From Flavobacterium sp. H122 (GTDB lineage: Bacteria > Bacteroidota > Bacteroidia > Flavobacteriales > Flavobacteriaceae): a stretch of 64,000 nucleotides of DNA. The stretch spans positions 274,212-338,211 of the forward strand of contig NZ_SJZD01000004.1 in the NCBI RefSeq assembly GCF_004959765.1, in the 5' to 3' direction. A program made the position numbers and the translations under genes. Positions within the stretch are counted from its first letter, which is position 1, and every line of letters begins with the position of its first letter. The notes below the pieces were generated by a model, which saw only the letters and a list, made by a program, of their open reading frames with translations, had not been told where the DNA came from and did no database searches. Shown here piece after piece: positions 16,864-25,417 of this stretch.

Positions 16864-18642
16864 TTACATTCTTTCCGGAACATTAATCCCTAATAGTCCG
16901 AATGCGTTTTTAATAACATCACCCACCTGTTTAGCCAATTGCACACGGAATACTTTTTTATCTTGGTCTTCCTCACCTAAAATAGAAACATTCTGATAGA
17001 AAGAATTGAATTCCTTAACCAAATCGTATGTATAATTAGCAATTAGTGCCGGACTGTGATTGTGTGCCGCGTTTTGAATTACTTCAGGGAATAAAGCCAC
17101 TTCTTTTACAAGTTCTTTCTCTTTTTCATGTATTTCAGTTACGTTCGATGTAAGATTATAATCAAAATCGGCTTTTCTTAAAATGGATTGAATACGAGCA
17201 TAGGTATATTGAATAAAAGGCCCTGTATTCCCAGCAAAATCAACTGATTCTTCGGGATTGAACATCATTGTTTTTTTTGGATCAACCTTCAGCATATAAT
17301 ATTTCAAGGCACCAAGACCAATTATTTTGTATAATTCAGCCTTTTCAGCATCAGTATACCCTTCTAATTTACCTAATTCTTCAGAAATAGATTGCGCAGT
17401 AGTGGTCATTTCCGCCATTAAATCATCAGCATCCACTACAGTCCCTTCACGAGACTTCATTTTACCAGAAGGTAATTCTACCATTCCGTAAGACAAATGG
17501 AACAAATCGGCTGCCCAGTCGAAACCTAATTTCTTCAGAATTAAGAATAATACTTTGAAATGATAATCCTGTTCGTTACCAACAGTATAGACCATTCCTC
17601 CTACATCCGGATTGTCTTTTACACGTTGAATTGCTGTTCCAATATCCTGTGTCATATACACCGCAGTACCATCAGAACGTAAAACTATCTTTCTATCCAG
17701 ACCATCTTCTGTTAAGTCAATCCATACAGAGCCATCTGGATCTTTTTCAAAAATCCCTTTCTCCAATCCAAATTGAACGACTTCTTTCCCTAATAAATAG
17801 GTATTACTTTCATAATAATACGAATCAAAATCAACTCCCAGGTTTTTATACGTTTGTTCAAAACCATCATATACCCATTGGTTCATTTTTTTCCAAAGCT
17901 CCACTACTACCGCATCACCAGCTTCCCATTTACGAAGCATTTCCTGCGCTTCAAGGATAGATGGGGCTAGCTTTTTAGCTTCTTCTTCAGTTTTCCCTTG
18001 GGCAATTAATTCGTTAATTTCTTTTTTGTATTGCTTATCAAACTCTACATAAAAGTTACCAACTAATTTATCCCCTTTCAATCCTGTTGATTCTGGTGTT
18101 TGATCTTCGCCAAACTTTTGCCAAGCCAACATTGACTTACAAATATGAATACCACGGTCGTTGATAATTTGGGTCTTGTAGACTTTTTTACCTGAAGCCT
18201 TAATAATTTCAGCAACCGAATACCCCAATAAGTTATTACGGATATGTCCTAAATGCAATGGTTTATTAGTATTTGGCGAAGAATATTCAACCATAATAGC
18301 TTTATCATCTTCTTTAGGCGCAACAAAACCAAAATTTTCAACATTTCTAATTGAATTGAAAAAATTAAGATAATAGACATCTGAAATAACAATATTCAAG
18401 AAACCTTGTACTACATTAAACTTTTCAACTTCTTCAACGTTTTCTACTAAATAGTCACCTATTTTTGTTCCTATTTCAACAGGGGTGCCTTTAACCAATT
18501 TCAACAAAGGAAAAACCACCACGGTAATGTCACCTTCAAACTCCCTGCGTGTTGCCTGAAATTCAACTTTATCAAGTGAAACAGAAAACAAAGCCTGAAT
18601 GGCTTCCTGAATTTTTGGCGTAAGAATTTGTGTAAGTGTCAT
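16864..18642 (-). CDS. argS: Arginyl-tRNA synthetase
   Basis: Charges tRNA-Arg with arginine. 592 residues, full length for bacterial class Ia ArgS. The N-terminal Add-1 domain is followed by the HIGH-type motif in HLGHIRNNLLG and the KMSKS-equivalent SGKMKSREGT. The C-terminal DALR anticodon-binding domain runs from about residue 470 and ends GLLGINVPERM, the usual ArgS C-terminus. It is a single-gene unit with a -7 box at 18664-18671 and a terminator at 16811. Confidence 0.97.
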   Translation of the reverse strand: MTLTQILTPKIQEAIQALFSVSLDKVEFQATRREFEGDITVVVFPLLKLVKGTPVEIGTKIGDYLVENVEEVEKFNVVQGFLNIVISDVYYLNFFNSIRNVENFGFVAPKEDDKAIMVEYSSPNTNKPLHLGHIRNNLLGYSVAEIIKASGKKVYKTQIINDRGIHICKSMLAWQKFGEDQTPESTGLKGDKLVGNFYVEFDKQYKKEINELIAQGKTEEEAKKLAPSILEAQEMLRKWEAGDAVVVELWKKMNQWVYDGFEQTYKNLGVDFDSYYYESNTYLLGKEVVQFGLEKGIFEKDPDGSVWIDLTEDGLDRKIVLRSDGTAVYMTQDIGTAIQRVKDNPDVGGMVYTVGNEQDYHFKVLFLILKKLGFDWAADLFHLSYGMVELPSGKMKSREGTVVDADDLMAEMTTTAQSISEELGKLEGYTDAEKAELYKIIGLGALKYYMLKVDPKKTMMFNPEESVDFAGNTGPFIQYTYARIQSILRKADFDYNLTSNVTEIHEKEKELVKEVALFPEVIQNAAHNHSPALIANYTYDLVKEFNSFYQNVSILGEEDQDKKVFRVQLAKQVGDVIKNAFGLLGINVPERM

Positions 18643-18663
18643 AATTAATGATTTTTAAGGGTG

Positions 18664-18671
18664 CAAAGATA
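18664..18671 (-). promoter_or_regulatory. Likely -7 element of argS (TATCTTTG)
   Basis: TATCTTTG on the minus strand, 22 bases ahead of the argS ATG. The -33 half is unclear. Confidence 0.5.
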
Positions 18672-18794
18672 CATTTTCTGCAAACAAAAATAAAAACAGA
18701 TAAATTTTTACATCAAAATTTGTAACGAAACACTTATTTAATCGTCTATTATAACAACAAAGTAAATGTTTTTTAAAATAAATAGTACTTTGTA

Positions 18795-18825
18795 TTGCAC
18801 AGTATTATTTTTTGCATTAGCTTTG
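18795..18825 (+). promoter_or_regulatory. Promoter of the first TonB-dependent receptor gene
   Basis: TTG (18795-18797), 20 bases, TAGCTTTG (18818-18825). The ATG follows 30 bases later after an A-rich leader. Confidence 0.65.
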
Positions 18826-18855
18826 CATCATCATCAATCAAAATAAATCATCAAA

Positions 18856-21258
18856 ATGAAATTAAAAGCAATTTTAATTTGTTTACTGGTATGGTATACC
18901 GGTTCGCAAGCACAAACATCAGTACCTCCAACAATCCCAACTCTAGTTGGAACAATCAACGGTAAAGTAATCGACAAGAAAAATAACGAACCTCTTCCTT
19001 ATGCTTCTGTTACTATTAAAGAAGACGGGAAAGTTATTTCCGGTGCTATGACTAAAGACAATGGTAATTTTACGGTTTCAAACTTACCAATTAAAACACT
19101 TCACATAGAAGTTGTTTTCATGGGATACAAAAAGTATGAATCCGACATTACACTTACAAACGAAGACAATTCAATTAATCTAAAAAGTATTGCTCTTGAA
19201 GATGAAGCAAAACAGCTTAATGAGGTTAGTATTGTAAAGGAAAAGTCATCAGTAGAACAAAAAATTGACCGTAAAGTAATTACCGTAGGTAAAGATTTAC
19301 TTTCATCCGGAGCTACTGCTGCGGAACTGATGAACAACATACCATCAGTAAGTGTTGACCAACAAAACAATACCGTTTCTCTACGCGGTAATGAAAATGT
19401 GAGAATTTTTGTAGACGGAAAGCCGTCAAATCTTTCCGCTGCTCAGGCTTTACAGCAAATTCCTTCAACATCAATCAAACAAATTGAGTTAATTACGAAC
19501 CCTTCTGCTAAATATAATCCAGAAGGAATGAGCGGTATCATCAATATTGTTTTGCATAAAAATGCCAATTTAGGTTTTAATGGAAATGTAAACACAGGAG
19601 TTGTTTTTGGAAAAACACCAAAATTCAATGGTTCAATCGACATGAATTATAGAGTAAACAAATTCAATTTTTACACTACATATTCTATGAATCATGGTAA
19701 AAATGCTAATGAAGGATTGATTCACTGGAACGATTATAACAGTACAGAAGATTATGATCTTGCTTTTGACATCAATAGTTTCAACAAAAATCATTTCACT
19801 AAACTAGGTACAGATTTTTATATTAATGACAAAAACACTTTATCTTTTTATACCATTCAGTCATTCAACAGACCTGTTACAATATTCAAAAATGGAGTAA
19901 ACTATGTTAATCCTTCAACTCCTGACAGATTACAAATACAGGATGCAACAGGAAATGAGAAAAATCAAACCTACAATTTAGCCTACAAACACCAGTTTGA
20001 AAAACCAGAGAAGACACTTGATGTAGAACTTAACTACAACGCAACTGAAGAGCCTGAAAACAGTACTTTCAGAGATGAAAACAACGTACTGTTCAAAACA
20101 AACAAAATTGACAAAGACGGTAAAAATTTCATTGCCAATATTGATTATGCAAGCCCGATAAGTGAAACGGCTAAAATTGAATTAGGTTTAGAAAGCCGTT
20201 TTGACGGTACAAAAAACAAATTCATTTTGGACGGGAATTACGATTCGGATTTTGAATTCAACAGAAATATCCAATCAGCTTACGGAAATTACAGCAAACA
20301 GGCAGGCAAATGGAGTTATCAGTTAGGATTACGTTTTGAAAGTTATGATGTAAACGGAACTTTCAAAAAAACGGGTCAAAACGACGATACTTTTAAAGAT
20401 TATATTTTTACAGTGTATCCTTCAGCTTTTTTCACTTATACTCCATCTGAAAACAACTCTTTCAATTTCAATTATTCAAGAAGAGTGGACAGACCAAACA
20501 TGGAGCAGGTTAACGAAATCAGACAATGGACAGGTCTTACTGTAGAACAAATAGGTAATTCTGACTTAAAACCGCAGTTTACAAACTCTGTAGAAGTCAA
20601 CTACACAAGAAAAGTAAAAATAGGTTCAATAACATCAGGGGCTTTCTTCAGATACATTAAAGATGATATTTCACAGGTATTGACAAGTAATCCTTACGAT
20701 GCAGATAAACAATTAATGACTTTTACAAATTTTGACCATAATACTGAATATGGTGTGGAAGTTTCAGGAAATTTAGACTTTAACAAATGGTGGAATGTAA
20801 ACTTTGGAGTAGATAGTTATTTCAAAAACAACAAAGGAATCATTGAAAACAGAAACGGCGATTTAATAGAAGATGAAATTAATGCGGTTTTATTCAACTC
20901 AAGAATGAATCACACTTTCAAACTGACAAAAGATTTCAGATTAATTTGGTTCACGATGTACAGAGCCGGCGAGAGAAGCTTACAATTTACCAACAAAGAA
21001 ATGTGGAAAACAGATTTAGGAGCGCGTTTAAACATTTTAAAAGGAAAAGGAACTTTAAGTGTTCGTTACAACGATTTGTTTGATACTATGCGTGCAAGGT
21101 TTAACAGCAGCGAACCGGCAGATCTTTCGGGTAAATTCCGTTGGGAAAACCAAACCGTAAATATCAATTTCAGTTACCGTTTTGGTAGTGGTAAAAACAA
21201 AGCTTTAGACCGCAAACAAAGAGATAAAAACGAAGCTCAGGGTGGCGGAATGTTTTAA
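18856..21258 (+). CDS. TonB-dependent receptor-like outer membrane protein (CarboxypepD_reg + OMP_b-brl_3), copy 1
   Basis: An 800-residue outer membrane protein. A signal peptide (ends SQAQ) is followed by a carboxypeptidase-regulatory-like domain (about 33-115, GKVIDKKNNEPLPYASV), a plug region (ELMNNIPSVSVD, GNENVRIFVDGKPS, IELITNPSAKYNPEGMSGIINI) and a beta-barrel of the OMP_b-brl_3 family with its closing strands near NINFSYRFGSGK. The tail KNKALDRKQRDKNEAQGGGMF is cytoplasm-like in composition but typical of this family. The substrate is not known; no SusD partner is encoded nearby. It shares this organisation, and long identical stretches, with the next gene. A terminator follows at 21296-21333. 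Confidence 0.88.
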   Translation: MKLKAILICLLVWYTGSQAQTSVPPTIPTLVGTINGKVIDKKNNEPLPYASVTIKEDGKVISGAMTKDNGNFTVSNLPIKTLHIEVVFMGYKKYESDITLTNEDNSINLKSIALEDEAKQLNEVSIVKEKSSVEQKIDRKVITVGKDLLSSGATAAELMNNIPSVSVDQQNNTVSLRGNENVRIFVDGKPSNLSAAQALQQIPSTSIKQIELITNPSAKYNPEGMSGIINIVLHKNANLGFNGNVNTGVVFGKTPKFNGSIDMNYRVNKFNFYTTYSMNHGKNANEGLIHWNDYNSTEDYDLAFDINSFNKNHFTKLGTDFYINDKNTLSFYTIQSFNRPVTIFKNGVNYVNPSTPDRLQIQDATGNEKNQTYNLAYKHQFEKPEKTLDVELNYNATEEPENSTFRDENNVLFKTNKIDKDGKNFIANIDYASPISETAKIELGLESRFDGTKNKFILDGNYDSDFEFNRNIQSAYGNYSKQAGKWSYQLGLRFESYDVNGTFKKTGQNDDTFKDYIFTVYPSAFFTYTPSENNSFNFNYSRRVDRPNMEQVNEIRQWTGLTVEQIGNSDLKPQFTNSVEVNYTRKVKIGSITSGAFFRYIKDDISQVLTSNPYDADKQLMTFTNFDHNTEYGVEVSGNLDFNKWWNVNFGVDSYFKNNKGIIENRNGDLIEDEINAVLFNSRMNHTFKLTKDFRLIWFTMYRAGERSLQFTNKEMWKTDLGARLNILKGKGTLSVRYNDLFDTMRARFNSSEPADLSGKFRWENQTVNINFSYRFGSGKNKALDRKQRDKNEAQGGGMF

Positions 21259-21295
21259 AAATAAATTTGATTAGATTAAGTTTGGGTTAAATCCT

Positions 21296-21333
21296 GATAC
21301 GCTTCAAAGTTTTCTTTGGAGCGTATCTTTTTT
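21296..21333 (+). terminator. Intrinsic terminator after the first receptor gene
   Basis: GATACGCTTCAAAG, loop TTTT, CTTTGGAGCGTATC (one G-U pair), then seven T. It separates the two receptor genes into independent units. Confidence 0.88.
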
Positions 21334-21391
21334 GATGTTAAACATTTCTTAAAACTGTAACAGTATTTAAGTCTATACGTCCTGTAGCATA

Positions 21392-21399
21392 TAACTTTG
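21392..21399 (+). promoter_or_regulatory. Likely -7 element of the second receptor gene (TAACTTTG)
   Basis: TAACTTTG fits TAnnTTTG. It places the transcription start at about 21405, on top of an in-frame ATG, which argues that translation begins at the next ATG (21441). No -33 TTG is clear. Confidence 0.5.
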
Positions 21400-21440
21400 C
21401 AGCGATGAAAAACTCATCAATCATAATCAAATTTTTCAAA

Positions 21441-23999
21441 ATGAAATTAAAGTTCTTATTACTTTGCTTGTTAGCACAAATAGCCGGACTGCAAGCACAA
21501 ACTTCTGCCCCATCAGGAAATGTAAATGCTACTGGAAGCATCAATGGAAAAGTCATTGAAAAGAAAAATGGCGAGCCTATTCCCTATGCAACAGTATCAG
21601 TGAAAGACGAAGGTAAAATAATTTCCGGAGGAATTACAAAAGACAACGGCAGCTTTACTGTAGCCAATCTTCCATTAAAAACGTTGACTGTTGAAGTACA
21701 GTTTATGGGTTTTAAAAAATATGTAACCAGTTTTACTTTATCAAATGACGATAGAAATATAACACTGAAAAACATTCTTTTAGAAGAAGAGGCACAGCAG
21801 CTTAATGAAGTCAGTGTCGTTAAAGAACGTTCTACCATTGAACAAAAAATTGACAGAAAAGTTGTGAATGTAGGTAAAGATTTAATTGCATCAGGCACAA
21901 CAGCATCTGAAATGTTAAATAACATTCCAACTTTAAGTGTGGATCCACAAACAAAAGAATTAAGCTTACGTGGAAACACTAATGTTAGAGTCTTAGTTGA
22001 TGGAAAACCAACTAATATTGATGCTACACAATTATTACAACAAATTCCCTCTTCGTCAATTAAACAAATTGAATTGATTACAAATCCCTCTGCAAAATAC
22101 AATCCAGAAGGAATGAGCGGAATTATCAATATTATTTTACACAAAAATGCAAACACAGGGTTTAATGGAAGTATAAATACTGGAGTAACTTTTGGTATTA
22201 CTCCAAAAGTAAACACAGCATTAAACTTAAACTACAAAGTAGGAAAAGTAAACTTCTACACTAACTATGGTTTGAATCATGGTAAAAATGCAAATCATGG
22301 AGATATTACAAGCTGGCAACCTGATGCAGAAAACCAACAATTATTCAAGTTTGACAACAAAAGTACTTCTCATCTTATAAAATTCGGAATGGATTATTAT
22401 ATAGACGACAAGAATACATTCTCTATTTTCACTAATCAAAATATCGTCAACAACAAAGGTTTTGGTAATACAATAGTTGATTTTGTAGATAATAGTTTTA
22501 AATATATTGATAATCCGCTAAACCCAGACCCAACAGATCCTGATGTTGAAGGCACCTATATTGAAACTACAAATAAAGATACTAATCAAGGTTTTGATTC
22601 CGATTCTGAAAACAAAACACAAACGTACGACGCATCATTCAAACATGAGTTTGATAAAAAAGGGGAAAATCTAGAAATTCAAGCTAATTTTTCAAATACA
22701 AAATCACCTGAATTATCAAACTATATTCTTGCTACAACCAACCCACAAAGTAACAATGACAGATTAACTGTAAATGATGTAAACAGAGATACTGATTACT
22801 TACAATTAAATGTAGATTATGTAAACCCAATATCAGAAACATTAAAATTAGAATTAGGAGCTGAAAGCAGAATTCAAAATATTGGAAACACATTCTTTGA
22901 GGAAATTGAAGAACAAGGTACAGGTTACACAAAAACCACAAACTCTGGATTTGATTTTAATAGAAGTATCAGCTCTGCATATGCCACTTTAGGAAAACAA
23001 TGGAACAAATGGAGTGGTCAATTTGGTTTACGCTTAGAATACAATGATATATCTGGTGACTTTAGAAATATCACAAATTCTACCGTCGATTCTGAAGATT
23101 TAAATGAAAACGATAAATTAGAAGACAAGTTATTTACCGTATACCCATCTGCGTTTTTGACGTACAAGCCAAATGACAAAGATGCGTTTAATTTTAATGT
23201 ATCAAGACGCGTTGACAGACCTAGTGTAGGGCAATTAAGTCCTATACGTGAGTGGACAACTCCAACAGTCGAATCAAGAGGTAATCCTAACTTACAACCG
23301 CAATTTACAAATTCATTTGAAGCAAATTATACACGTACAATGAAGTTAGGTTCAATAACATTTGGGGCTTTCTATCGATTAATTTATGATGAAATTTCAA
23401 GAATATCCTATTTTGATGAAGACGATGTGAATAAAGAGCAAAGAATATTATCCTTTGATAATTTTAAAGATAATAACTCTTTTGGTTTTGAATTATCAAC
23501 TAACTTAAAATTAGCAAAATGGTGGTCAGTTAATGCGAGTACAGATGCGTATTTCAAAACAGTTAGAGGTACTGTACAAAACGCAAACACTTTAGAAAAA
23601 GAATTTGCAGAAGCTGATGTTGTAGCCTTCAATGCCAGAATGAATCATACATTTACAGCTGCGAAAAACTTACGTTTTACTTTATTTGGAATGTACAGAG
23701 GACGTGATTTAAGTCTGCAATTTGAGCGTTTACCTATGTACAAAATGGATTTAGGTGCTTCTTATACTATTTTAAAAGGGAAAGGTACTATTACAACACG
23801 TTTAAATGATATGTTCAATACAATGCACTTTGAGTTTGACGGTAACATTCCTTACAGACAAAAAGGAGCTTTTTACTGGGAAAGCAGAACACTTTATGTT
23901 GGCTTCAATTATAACTTTGGTGGTGGAAAAAACAAAGCATTACAACGCAAACAACGTGATGCTAACGAAACCCAAGGTGGTGGAGGCGGATTATTTTAA
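21441..23999 (+). CDS. TonB-dependent receptor-like outer membrane protein (CarboxypepD_reg + OMP_b-brl_3), copy 2
   Basis: An 852-residue paralogue of the preceding gene with the same order: signal peptide, carboxypeptidase-regulatory-like domain (GKVIEKKNGEPIPYATV), plug (SLRGNTNVRVLVDGKPT, SSSIKQIELITNPSAKYNPE) and barrel. The ATG at 21441 is chosen because MKLKFLLLCLL aligns with the start of copy 1 and because the ATG at 21405 coincides with the expected transcription start. The barrel is about 50 residues longer than in copy 1, mostly in an Asp/Pro/Thr-rich insert around residues 355-395 (NPDPTDPDVEG), likely an external loop. The C-terminal tail again ends in a glycine-rich run. Ligand unknown. 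Confidence 0.88.
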   Translation: MKLKFLLLCLLAQIAGLQAQTSAPSGNVNATGSINGKVIEKKNGEPIPYATVSVKDEGKIISGGITKDNGSFTVANLPLKTLTVEVQFMGFKKYVTSFTLSNDDRNITLKNILLEEEAQQLNEVSVVKERSTIEQKIDRKVVNVGKDLIASGTTASEMLNNIPTLSVDPQTKELSLRGNTNVRVLVDGKPTNIDATQLLQQIPSSSIKQIELITNPSAKYNPEGMSGIINIILHKNANTGFNGSINTGVTFGITPKVNTALNLNYKVGKVNFYTNYGLNHGKNANHGDITSWQPDAENQQLFKFDNKSTSHLIKFGMDYYIDDKNTFSIFTNQNIVNNKGFGNTIVDFVDNSFKYIDNPLNPDPTDPDVEGTYIETTNKDTNQGFDSDSENKTQTYDASFKHEFDKKGENLEIQANFSNTKSPELSNYILATTNPQSNNDRLTVNDVNRDTDYLQLNVDYVNPISETLKLELGAESRIQNIGNTFFEEIEEQGTGYTKTTNSGFDFNRSISSAYATLGKQWNKWSGQFGLRLEYNDISGDFRNITNSTVDSEDLNENDKLEDKLFTVYPSAFLTYKPNDKDAFNFNVSRRVDRPSVGQLSPIREWTTPTVESRGNPNLQPQFTNSFEANYTRTMKLGSITFGAFYRLIYDEISRISYFDEDDVNKEQRILSFDNFKDNNSFGFELSTNLKLAKWWSVNASTDAYFKTVRGTVQNANTLEKEFAEADVVAFNARMNHTFTAAKNLRFTLFGMYRGRDLSLQFERLPMYKMDLGASYTILKGKGTITTRLNDMFNTMHFEFDGNIPYRQKGAFYWESRTLYVGFNYNFGGGKNKALQRKQRDANETQGGGGGLF

Positions 24000-24018
24000 T
24001 TATAACCACATCTAATAT

Positions 24019-24066
24019 AATACTACCTTATTTGCATCTAATGCATCATAAGGTAGTATTTTTTTT
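24019..24066. terminator. Terminator between convergent receptor and porin genes
   Basis: AATACTACCTTAT (24019-24031) pairs with ATAAGGTAGTATT (24048-24060), followed by eight T on the plus strand. Confidence 0.85.
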
Positions 24067-24076
24067 ATGTTTTTTA

Positions 24077-25144
24077 TCAAAACTCAAAACTCATGGTGGT
24101 AGTCACTGAAAAATTGTCTTTTTTAGTTCCTTCATCAAATATATTTTCAGTTGCTCGATACCATTTTCCTTCGGTTCTAATTTTACATTTAGAGTTAGGT
24201 AAAAAATCTAAATTTAATGAATTTCCTAATACTTCAAAAGGCAATCCTGAAGCGATTATAACATTCTTTTTATCTTGATAATATTCCATTCGATATGCTA
24301 AATTCCATTTCGGATTGAGTTTATATTGCGTAATTAATACTGGACTATACCAAATCCCATAATCATCATTCAGTGAAACCAAATCTTGGATACCATAATC
24401 AAAACCTAAAATAGTTCTCCACTTTTCATCCCATGTATAATCCCAAAACAAATTGCTAAAATATCGAACCGTAAAACTAGTATTAACCAACTCTTCACCT
24501 ATGAAAGTACTCCAGTTAAAAGCAGATTTCTCTGAAGCTTTATAAACCAATTGTGATCCAAAAGATGGAACTAATTTATTGTTTACTTTCTGAATTCTTT
24601 GCCAACCATTAGTCACTAAAAATGATCCTGAAAATTTTTTGTTGAATTGATGGCTCAGTTTAACTCCAGTCATAAAATAAGGCGAATTTTCAGCAAGAAT
24701 GGATCTTGTCACAGTTAAATTGGAATGTGATACTGCTGTTTCAAACCCAATATAACTTGGCATTATACCTGCTTCTATTGAAGTATTCATTGATTGATCT
24801 AAATAAACACCAACAAATGCTTCATTTAACAATTTAACATCTTCATTTGCGTAATTATCATCTACATAAGTCCCCGCATGAACAGAAACTTTTCCATAGA
24901 CATTTTTATAACTAATACTTGCACGCAGTAATGCTATATTAACATTGAACTCATTATGTCTGTTGTAATTGTATAGAAATGGCTGTTTATGTTTTAAATT
25001 AGGCTCACTAAAATCATACGAATAATAAGCCTCTATAAAACCTGATATATCAATTTTAGGTTTATTTACAGTTGATGAATCTTCTTGAGCTGTCATTCTA
25101 AAAAACAAAGAAGACATTAAAAGCGTAAAATATATTTTTTCCAT
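24077..25144 (-). CDS. Outer membrane beta-barrel porin (BBP2/OmpL-like family)
   Basis: A 355-residue protein with a signal peptide (ends MTAQ), then DISGFIEAYYSYDF, the usual entry of Bacteroidota porins of the beta-barrel porin-2 type, followed by many alternating aromatic strands and a C-terminal FEF typical of outer membrane barrels. It probably lets small solutes or ions pass the outer membrane. It is the last gene of the Kup unit, 9 bases after the small 87-residue gene, so a role in potassium entry is possible but only inferred from context. The stop lies 11 bases from a terminator. Confidence 0.8.
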   Translation of the reverse strand: MEKIYFTLLMSSLFFRMTAQEDSSTVNKPKIDISGFIEAYYSYDFSEPNLKHKQPFLYNYNRHNEFNVNIALLRASISYKNVYGKVSVHAGTYVDDNYANEDVKLLNEAFVGVYLDQSMNTSIEAGIMPSYIGFETAVSHSNLTVTRSILAENSPYFMTGVKLSHQFNKKFSGSFLVTNGWQRIQKVNNKLVPSFGSQLVYKASEKSAFNWSTFIGEELVNTSFTVRYFSNLFWDYTWDEKWRTILGFDYGIQDLVSLNDDYGIWYSPVLITQYKLNPKWNLAYRMEYYQDKKNVIIASGLPFEVLGNSLNLDFLPNSKCKIRTEGKWYRATENIFDEGTKKDNFSVTTTMSFEF

Positions 25145-25153
25145 TTTGCAAAA

Positions 25154-25417
25154 CTATAATATAATAATTGAATTATCTGAGTAGAAATAAATCTCTAGGA
25201 TATCACTACTTTTAATCCATTCTCCATCTTCAAATAGTAAATTAAAAGGCGAATTGCTACTTTTCAAAATCCAATAGGCTATGAAATTTTTAGTTCCATG
25301 AGTAAAGCTTTCGATAGTCCCAATTTTTTCTTCTCCAGTATTTAGCAATAATTTTACTTTTTTATTTTCTAATTGCTCCCATTTTTCGAATATTATTTTG
25401 GTTTTATCTAGTCTCAT
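25154..25417 (-). CDS. Small protein of unknown function, translationally coupled to kup
   Basis: An 87-residue protein I do not recognise. Its start overlaps the last 14 bases of kup and the porin follows by 9 bases, so all three are one transcript. The order of hydrophobic strands and glycines (KVKLLLNTGEEKIGTIESF, then FEDGEWIKSSDILEIYF) resembles a small five-stranded Sm-like or KOW-like barrel; this is a guess from pattern alone. No signal peptide or membrane segment. The tail SDNSIIIL is hydrophobic. Possible jobs: a cytoplasmic regulator of the transporter or an RNA/ligand-binding protein. Confidence 0.65.
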   Translation of the reverse strand: MRLDKTKIIFEKWEQLENKKVKLLLNTGEEKIGTIESFTHGTKNFIAYWILKSSNSPFNLLFEDGEWIKSSDILEIYFYSDNSIIIL

